From Humulus lupulus (lineage: Eukaryota > Streptophyta > Magnoliopsida > Rosales > Cannabaceae): DNA of 64,000 bases. Where the stretch lies: positions 112,534,903 to 112,598,902 of the forward strand of contig NC_084802.1 of assembly GCF_963169125.1 (NCBI RefSeq). The letters are read 5' to 3'. Shown in pieces: positions 56,442 through 64,000 of the stretch (its first letter is position 1; each line of letters starts with the position of its first letter). The notes beneath the pieces were generated by a model, which was not told the origin of the DNA, did not search any database, and saw nothing but the letters and a program-made list of their open reading frames with translations. Both the position numbers and the translations under genes were made by a program.

Positions 56442-57699
56442 TACGTGCCCGGGTGTAAAACATCGACGATCTGGTACAGTTCATTCTAGTGAGGCCCAAA
56501 AACTCGTGTTGTAGGATCCCGTGTGATTTGGAACACTTATCGTAAGACCAAATCTCCTATTGTAAACTTCATGTCTTTGACTCAAGAGTCAAAATATCGA
56601 GCAACTTTTTGTTTATAATCAACTTCGCGTAACTGTGATTGTTCCCTTTGCTCTTCAATTAGATCAAGAGATCCAGCTAGCAGTTTATGAAGTTTTGGTC
56701 ATACATACTTCTTCGATGAGATGGAAGGGTTAACTTGACTGGTATCATGGCTTCATACCCATAAGCTAAGGAAAATGGTATATGACAAGTTGATGTGCGA
56801 GCAGTGGTACGATATGACCATAGCACGTCAGACAGGATGTCTGACCAATTCCCTTTTGCTTGCTCGATTCGTTTCTTCGTAGTATCTTTTAAATCTTGTT
56901 AACAACTTCGACCTGCCCATTTGCTTGAGGATGAGCGACAACAGAGAAATCTTTGTAATACCATGTCTAGCACAGATGTCTGTGAATAAATCGCTATCAA
57001 AATGTGAACCATTGTCTGAAACGATCTTCTTTGGTAGTCCATACAGGCATATGATATTTTTTACCACAAAATCAAGTACTTTTTTTGAAGTGATTGTTGT
57101 TAATGGCTCTACTTCAATCCATTTGGTAAAGTAATCTACTGTAATGACTGCAAACTTGACTCCTCCTTTTTCTGTTGGTAACTGCCCAATCAGATCTACT
57201 CCTTATACAACAAAAGGCCAAGGACTTTGCATTTTTTTTAAGCTCATTAGGGTCTGCTCAAGGTATTCTAGAGAACCTTTGGAAATTATCACAATTTCTC
57301 ACGTATTCTAGTGCATCCTCATTCAATGTTTGTCAAAAATATCTTTGCCTAAATATTTTCTTGGCTAGGCTTTGCCCCCTACGTGATTGCCACAGAATCC
57401 TTCATGCATTTCTACCATTAGCAACGCAGCTTCTACTTTCGTAACACATCGAAGCAAAGGCCTTGACTACCCTCTTCTGTACATTACTCCATCAATGACT
57501 ACATATCTGGAAGCTTGCCTCAAGACCTTTCGTTCTTCATTTCTGTCTAGGGGTAAAGTACCTTCTTCTAGATATTTTGCAATAGGAATCATCCAAGAAG
57601 GTGAATTGTTTAGTAGCAATATTGTTTCTCTTTCATGGATGCTTGGTTGGGCAATATGTTCAACTGGTATTATGTTTAAAGTGTCTGCATCCTTAGCAC
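56442..57699 (-). pseudogene. Integrase of Tat#2 (main part)
   Basis: From about 57699: zinc region MHEGFCGNHVGG (about 57430), then GVDLIGQLPTEKGGVKF (about 57190; first D), YFTKWIEVEPLTTITSKK (about 57125), GLPKKIVSDNGSHFDSD (about 57035; second D) and ANGQVEVVNK (about 56925, other frame; E). The C-terminal part FTIGDLVLR ... YQIVDVLHPGTY ends at the chromovirus#2 insertion. Frameshifts at about 57300 and 56930 and several stops. Confidence 0.85.
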
Positions 57700-58250
57700 T
57701 TGCGAGTTTCGCCAAAGCATCGACATTGGAATTTTTGTTGTGTGGAACCCATTGTATAGTGTATTTCTTGAACTATGCAAGCAGGTCTTTGGATTTGCTT
57801 AAGTATACGACCATTTTCATTCCTCGAGCTTAGTATTCTCCAATGATTTGATTCACAACTAACTATGAATCACTATATATATATATTTACCAACAAGGCT
57901 TTAACAACCCTAGCAAGTCTTGATCTGGTGAATATGGCCTTGTACTCTACTTCATTGTTTGAGGCATTAAACTCAAATCTTAATGCACAATGAATACGTT
58001 TTCTTTTAGGTGTGGTTGAAATTAGACATGCTCCTGAATTGTGTTCTTTCGAAGAACCATCCACATATAACCTCAATGTTGGCCAGGTTAACTCTTCCTT
58101 GTCTATTGTTGGTGCCATGACTTGTGATTTTTCTAGTATACTTGTACACTCAATAATGAAATCTACTAGTGCTTGTCCTTTTATTGTTGCTCGTGGTTGA
58201 TAGGTAATTTCATACAGCCCAAGCACTATTGCCCATTTAAGCAGTCGACC
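57700..58250 (-). pseudogene. RNase H of Tat#2
   Basis: LGLYEITYQPRATIKGQALV and DFIIECTS (58226 on) match the FDIxYxPRTxIKxQALADF start. LRLYVDGSSKEHNSGACLI (about 58060) gives the first D, FEFNASNNEVEYKAIF (about 57985) the E. It closes with NKNSNVDALAKLASAKDADT (about 57720), the usual end. A gap at about 57800-57880 has stops and a (TA)n run. Confidence 0.85.
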
Positions 58251-59639
58251 TAATGCTTCAGGTTTACAAGACTTGCCTGAGGGTTTGGTCGGTTAAAACT
58301 TTTATCAGATGAGCTTGGAAATACGATCTAAGTTTCCTTGCGACAAGAAGTAAACAATACGCTAACTTTTTGATCAAGGGGTGTCTTGTTTCTGCTCCTA
58401 CCAACCTTTTGCCGATATAGTATACTGGATGTTGAGTTCTATCTTCTTCTCGAACAAGTGTTGTGCTAACAACATGTTCTATGAGAGATGTTCGCCATCA
58501 ATTGGTTTAGATAAAATAGGTGATTATGAGAGATGTTCCTTGAGAGTCTAAAAGGCTTTCTCACATTCCTCTATCCACTCAAATTTGTTGATCCCTTTCA
58601 GAAGGTTGAAAAATGGAATGCACTTCTCTGTTGATTTTCATACAAATCTGTTGAGGGTTGTTATCCGTCTAGTGAGGCTTTCCACATCCTTCACCTTATT
58701 CATAAATTTCATGTCAATCAAAGCCTTGATGTACTCTGGGTTGTCTTCTATTCCTTGTGAATTATCAATAAACCCAAGAAATTTCCCATAACCTACAACG
58801 AACGAGCACTTTAAAGGGTTGAGCTTCATATTGTAATGCTTTAAAATATTAAAGCATTCTTCTATGTCTTGGACATCCCCCCGACTTTCCTAGATTTGAC
58901 CAACATATCATATACATAGACCTCCATGTTATTGCCTATTTTGATTTTTAACATCATGTTGGCTAATCACTGGTACGTCGCGCTAGCATTTTTAAGTCCA
59001 AAAGACATTACTTTGTAACAGTATAAGCCTATGTCTATTCTAAAGATAATATGCTCCTCATCGGGAGGGTGCATGTTGATTTGATTATATCTGGAGAATG
59101 CATCCATAAAAGTGAGGGTTTCATGTCCTGTAGTTGCATCAACCAGGTGGTAGATTCCGGGAAAAGGAAAACAGTCTTTCGGGCAAGCCTTGTTTAGATA
59201 TGTGAAGTCAAAACAGGTTCTCCATTTTTCGTTGGGCTTTGTTACTAGGAATGGGTTTGTGACCAATTCTGGGAAAAAAGCTTCTCGTATAAACTCATTT
59301 TCTTTTAACCTCTCAACTGCTTCATTCAAGGCCTTGGATCTTTCTTTGTCGAGCAGTCTTCTTTTTTGTTGAACTGCTTTGAAGCTGTCCTTCTCAATGT
59401 TAAGAGCATGACTGGTTACGGTAGGGTTAATGTCTGTCATATCTTTGTGCGACCAAGCAAACACATTCTGGTTGTGTTTTAAAAAAACTTATGAGTTCAT
59501 TCTTGAATTCTTTTGCTAAGTTTGTTCCAATTCTGACTACCTTGGTTAAGACTTCCTCGAGGTGTTCGATTGGTCCTACTACAGTGACATAATCCCCAAA
59601 GTGAGGATCAAATTCCATTTCCTCGCTTTGGGCAATGCC
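58251..59639 (-). pseudogene. pol: Reverse transcriptase of Tat#2
   Basis: FAWSHKDMTDINPTVTSHAL (59464 on), WRTCFDFTYLNKACPKDCFP (about 59220), TFMDAFSRYNQINMHPPDEE (about 59100) and YCYKVMSFGLKNASATYQ (about 59015) are the standard Tat RT blocks. The catalytic YVDD reads VYVYDML (about 58920), so the first D is lost. After a stop at 58964, MKLNPLKCSFVVGYGKFLGF (58829 on) continues the thumb region. Confidence 0.88.
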
Positions 59640-60368
59640 CTATTTGGAGGTTTCCTCCTCGTTCATGGTAGCTTGCTCGGGGCCTACCGTGCTACTACCG
59701 TCCATTGTTAAGGCTAGCCTGTTTATTTTGGGACCAGCGAAGATCATCTTGGTTGTGACTGGGCCCTTTTTGGTAGTGGTTATGGAAGAATTGTAACATT
59801 CTTTGGCCTCTCTTTGATTACCTTTAACACGTCCTATACCATCATTAGTTGGGAACTTCATGGTGAGATGAAAAATGGATGTTATTGCCCACAAATCAAT
59901 AAGTATTGACCTACCAAGCAATGCGTTAAATGTGGATGGATGATCAACCACTACAAATGTAGCTGTTACAGTGATGTTTGTTGGTGCATTTCCAACATTG
60001 ACTGCCAACTTGATTACTCCGCCTAAAGACATTCCTTCTCCAGTAAATCCATTAAGAGTCTGCGTGCAAGGTTTGAGGTCTCGAATAGAAAGCTTCATTC
60101 TCCCTCAGGTTTATTTGAGCAGTATATTAACTGAAGAGCCATGATCAACCATTTTTCGAGCAACTATCATATTAGCAATTTTTTCTTCAATGACCAAGGG
60201 ATCGTTGTGCGGGAACCTAATGTGATTGACGTCCTCCTTGATGAATGTAATAGGCTTACATTCATACCGAGGCATTTTGGGTGTTCGTTCCTCGACGGCC
60301 AACACATCTTCACCAGGCTCGTGACATAGTGGGAGCATATCTCTCGAGGGCCTCTCCACTGCCACCAA
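59640..60368 (-). pseudogene. Protease of Tat#2
   Basis: Two open pieces. 60368-60111 reads [20 protein letters not shown] then [16 protein letters not shown], with the active site DHGSS (usual DNGSS). 60098-59640 reads LTLNGFTGEG-like, TFNALLGRSILIDLWAITS and MKFPTNDGIGRVKGNQREAK, the usual protease end and linker to RT. One stop region lies between them. Confidence 0.85.
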
Positions 60369-62790
60369 CTAAATGTGGTCCCCCGTAGATCATGTCTAGT
60401 CGCCCTGCTACCGGGGCAGGTAACAATGGTTGGGTTGGCGCATCAAGAGCGCCTGCAGCAGCTAGTTGTTGGTCGACTGGTCGACAAACATACCTCTTCA
60501 TTGCTTGGTGGTTTTGAGGAATTAGAAACTCAATTTCGTCCTTGAGTTGATCACACTCATTAGTGTCATGTCCATATAATCATTATGGAATCTGCAAAAT
60601 TTATTGGTATCCCTTTTACTTATATCCTTTCGAATAGGTGCTGGTTTTCTATACGGAACTTCGGCCTATGTGGCTTGAAAAACATCTTCTCATTAGTCTA
60701 ATAGTGTGAGTAAGTGGTGAAACAGTGCACGTACTCTCGGGGCTTATCATTAGTCTTTGCTCTTTTGGTGTTGTCATTATTGGTACCACCGTTAGAATTA
60801 TTGTTCGCTTCCCACTATTCTTGTTCTTTTTATTCCCATTACCATTGTGTGTCTGGTTCTGGTTAGAGTTTGCACCTGGATTTTTGTTTTGTGCATTGTT
60901 TGTTCCTGCTTGGTTAGCTTGGTTGGCCTTCCGAATAGCCTCTTCTAATTTAATGAACATGTCTGCTCGATCAAGGAATTCTCTAGTAGAGTAGACAATC
61001 TTTCTTCTCAGAACGGACCATTGCAACCCTTTAACCTTTATCCTAGCCATAATGGCCATCAACTTGCCATCATCGCTAACTATTTTGGAACGAATAGCTT
61101 CTTGCATAAACCACTAAACGTAATCTTTAAGAGGCTCATCAGGTCCTTGTTTGATATCAACAAGTTCATTGAGCTTAGCAGGAAAGGTTCGAGCATCAAA
61201 GAACCATGAGTAGAAGAGTCTCACAAATGCATCCCAGGAATTAATTGTCCAAGGTTCTTACTTAAAGAACCATTGTTGGGCAGTGTCTGCTAGGGTGGCA
61301 GGAAAGATCTTGCATCGAACATCATCACAAATACCTTGAAGATCTGTTTGTATCTCAAAGTTATTCACATGAGATACTAGATCTTCTTTTCCTGTAAACA
61401 TCTTCCAAGTTGGCATTTTGAACATGGGGGGAATTGTCAAGGCATTTATATGATCAAAGAAGGGAGATCCTTTCCTTCTCTTTGGATCAATGTCTGTGGA
61501 TTTCAGGGCTGTTAGTTCCCAAACCATCTAAATCAAGGCATCTAGTTGTGCCTAAATGGCTGGAGCAACCAATGGGTAGTTGTTGGTACAGTAGCTGGGA
61601 TTGTGGCAGCTTCATTGTGTGGTGTTGGAGAGATTACTAGTACAATGAGCCCTACAGCATTTGACCCATTACCTTCCTAGAGTTGGTCAAAGACATTGCG
61701 CAGGTCGTGCCCTTTGTTTCCAAGTCTATTAAAGACATTATTTCCTCTTGGTTGCCCCCAACATTTTGGCTATCTGCTCGAGGGGTGCCAAGAGGTGATC
61801 TAGCAGGGAAATTAGGCTACTCGAGTTGCCTTAGTTGGACAAACGGTCCTTCAGGCTGCACATTTTCCCGAGCAGGGATGTTCTGGGGCCCAGGTAGCCT
61901 TGGTGGAACAAATTGTCCTCTTGGCTGTCCATCATTTCGATGATCATCATAGTATTGATCGTTTTGCGGCTGGTAGTATCTATTATCTCCCTCATCATCA
62001 TCATAACCATCTCGATAAGATGTTCGATAACTACAGCTTACTTCTTGGTCATTTATGTGCCAATATCTCCTAGGTGAATGACCTTGGTTATGCCTAGTTG
62101 ATTAATTACGCCGAGGCTGCTGGCCTCGATTTTGGCTGACTGGTCTATCATTTCTTGGTTGTCAGAATTTTTGACCAAGGCTTTGATTTTTTTGAATAGG
62201 AGGTAGTCCCTTTCTTGAAACTGATCGTCTCGGTTGTCCATCAGTTGGTCTTCATTCTCCAGAAACTTGCCTGCCATAACCTTGGCCTTGGTCGTGATTG
62301 GGTAAGACTTGCTCATCTTGGTGCAGCTAGTGATAGTGCTCTGGTCGAGTTTCTCAGTTTGAGTGATTACTGCGTGTTTGCCCAGGTGGAACTACTTGAT
62401 CTCAATAATGTGTATGTAAATTAGGCTGATGAGCCCGATAAATTTAGTTTTGAGCTGCATTCATTCGACCAATTATTTCAGGTTGTGGATTCTCTGGTCG
62501 ATTCACATTGAATTGAGTTTGCTGCAAGACAGCTTCCAGCAATCTTGCTGCTTTAGTGTTACAGTGATCGACTCGAGCTTCAAGGGCTCGTTGTCGTTGA
62601 TCCATCTACGTCTGGAAGTCTTATCTCTACTTGTTCATGGCTTCAGACACTACCTCTTGGGCTACTATCTGATTTTCACGCATTGCAACAAACTGCCCAT
62701 GCATTTGTCCTACGACTTCTTTCAGCTGTTCAATGTCGGGGTTAAGATCTTCTCCTAAATCAACATGGGGATCGTTGTGACCAAGCACTC
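60369..62790 (-). pseudogene. gag: gag of Tat#2 (broken)
   Basis: N-terminal coiled part from about 62780 (LKEVVGQMHGQFVAMRENQI), then a poorly conserved Gln/Arg-rich stretch with many stops. Capsid: IPPMFKMPTWKMFTGKEDLV (about 61430), DTAQQWFFK then stop at 61258, and FVRLFYSWFFDARTFPAKLN (about 61220). It continues in 61107-60649 (KIVYSTREFLDRADMFIKLE, then Asn/Gln-rich linker). FCRFHNDYxGHDTNEC (about 60580, over a frameshift) is the C-H-H-C motif as in Tat#1, then ECDQLKDEIEFLI. The last open piece is 60501-60310. Confidence 0.8.
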
Positions 62791-62892
62791 CTCGTGGAGG
62801 TAGATTCTAAGTTAGAGGAACCTACTGGCCAGGATGCAAAAGAGGGAATTGACTGCTTGAGGGGTAGTTCTGTGGTCCAGTAGTTTGGTTTC

Positions 62893-64000
62893 TGTTGGGA
62901 TTATGCCTTTAAGGCATATGTGTTGAATAATGTGTTATGAAATGAATTTTTAGCATATATTGATTGTTTATTATTATTGATAGAATAATATTATATGAAT
63001 ATTAGAAAATTCCCAAATTCATTATTGTGACTAAAATCTTGTATTGGTACGAGAGGATTAGGATTCTTGGGAACGAATTTAAACAGTTCACAGTAAAACA
63101 AAGTTATATGGAATCTTTGGATTAAATATTGTAAGTACGGTTCACTAGTATTATGAATACATATAATCTAGATTCGGATTACTAATGTAGTAGGACATCT
63201 TAGTGGAGGTACTCAACAAATAAATGTCTATAATTACAAGAGGATAGTCTCATATTTTTAGTGGAACAATATTGAGATTAATAAATTAAGTTATTATATT
63301 AAAGAGTATTAATTAATAATCTAAATTTATTGGAGCTTGAAATTATAGGTCCACAGGTCCCCGAGATGGCTCTATCAACACTATTCAAGGTAAAAGTTGA
63401 AATAAAAAAAAAATTAGGAAAATGACATATTTGGAATAAATTTGTTCTTCATGGTCAAATATATAATTGAGAAAAATTAATTAATTAATATATTAATTTT
63501 CAAAATTAATAAATTAATTAATATAACTTTTAAATTTTATTTTTTAAATAAAATGGCATTCTTGAAAATGGATATTTAAATAATTAAGTTGATTAATTTT
63601 GAATTAATTAGTTTTATTTATTTAAATAATGTGAAAAGATATTTTTGATAATTCAAATTAGATTTGAATTTGAAATGATATTTATTCTTTAATTAATCCG
63701 ATAAGATAAGTTATGAGGTTTAGATATTTTTGAATAAATAATAATTAAAAGAAAGTGGTTGGATCACATCCCTAAAATCAGGAATGTGTTACAAGCCAAC
63801 TACAGTGCATGCACTGTAGTTGACGTGTAACAAGGTGCAATAATGAGTCTTGGATATTTCTTTTATTTATTTAATGAATGGTTTATAATTTAAATTTTGA
63901 ATTTTGAATTTAATTACCTCTTGTAAATCTATCAATTGAAAATAGTTTCAGAATACGCTTAACAAATAGAAATTCTAAGCTTTTGACAGAGAGAAAAATA
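62893..64000 (+). mobile_element. Start of a Ty1/copia-like LTR (continues past window)
   Basis: Begins TGTTGGGATTATGCCTTTAA exactly where Tat#2 sequence stops. It shares words and order with the reverse solo LTR at 23723-25570 (TTTATTGGAGCTTGA, then TAGGTCCACAGGTCCCC against TAGGCCCATGGTCCCC), so it is an LTR of the same family in + orientation. AT-rich, no ORF. Whether it is a solo LTR or the 5' LTR of a whole element is not visible. Confidence 0.7.
63797..63822. repeat. Perfect 26-bp palindrome in the copia-like LTR
   Basis: Arms of 13 bases (CAACTACAGTGCA and its complement) with no loop, centred between 63809 and 63810. Outer arms GTTACA / TGTAAC extend the pairing after a 3-base mismatch. 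Confidence 0.9.

Larger units (their letters stand above)
11555..62892 (-). mobile_element. Tat#2: Tat-type Ty3/gypsy element on the - strand, split by four large insertions
   Basis: Reading on the - strand: gag (62790-60369), protease, RT, RNase H and integrase (to 56442, then 47296-47221), spacer, an opposite-strand accessory gene (+ strand, 12948-35835 with an insertion), polypurine tract and 3' LTR (12179-11555). The order matches Tat#1 exactly. Insertions are chromovirus#1, an Athila-like element, a 3.9-kb solo LTR and chromovirus#2. Removing them leaves about 10.9 kb. The 5' LTR is not seen; a copia LTR starts at 62893 where the gag leader should continue. Confidence 0.82.

Overview
This is plant nuclear DNA, almost certainly from a flowering plant and probably a eudicot. 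It is AT-rich, has no operons or bacterial signals, and nearly every base that can be assigned belongs to a plant transposable element: Ty3/gypsy Tat, chromovirus and Athila-like elements, Ty1/copia LTRs, an L1-type LINE and a CACTA transposon. I see no intact host gene. All element genes are broken by stops and frameshifts, many of them of the C-to-T type expected of old methylated repeats. The species cannot be read from the sequence.

Layout. (A) 1-10478: Tat#1, a Ty3/gypsy Tat-lineage element on the + strand, entered inside its 5' LTR. It has gag, a deletion removing the end of protease and all of RT, then RNase H and integrase. A long gene lies on the opposite strand (8336 down to 5857), followed by the 3' LTR with a 54-bp GC-rich minisatellite. 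(B) 10479-11554: AT-rich flank, probably the tail of another LTR. (C) 11555-62892: Tat#2, a second Tat-type element on the - strand. It is stretched to about 51 kb by insertions, with about 11 kb of its own sequence. From left to right it shows its 3' LTR (11555-12179), an opposite-strand accessory gene (+ strand, 12948-13880 and 34469-35835), spacer, the tail of integrase (47221-47296), and then integrase, RNase H, RT, protease and gag (56442-62790). (D) 62893-64000: start of a Ty1/copia LTR that runs off the window.

Insertions in Tat#2. Chromovirus#1 (13881-34461) splits the accessory gene. It in turn holds a reverse-oriented copia-type solo LTR (17649-23332) with a 4.6-kb CACTA element (18050-22654) inside it, a second copia solo LTR (23723-25570), a small hairpin insertion, and an L1 LINE (28319-33318) in its 3' LTR. 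An Athila-like gag-only element (35898-42635, TSD TTGTC), a 3.9-kb solo LTR (42906-46835, TSD ATGTA) and chromovirus#2 (47297-56436, TSD GTTTG) follow. Chromovirus#2 cuts the Tat#2 integrase a few codons before its stop.

The most interesting system is the opposite-strand gene carried by both Tat elements next to the 3' LTR. In both copies it has a TATA box on its own strand, a domain like the 'putative gypsy type transposon' family, and a GT-AG intron just before a C-terminal coiled coil. This looks like a dedicated, spliced accessory gene of Tat elements and not a chance ORF. Boundaries and TSDs were read directly from the sequence; family names rest on remembered motifs, and no database search was possible.
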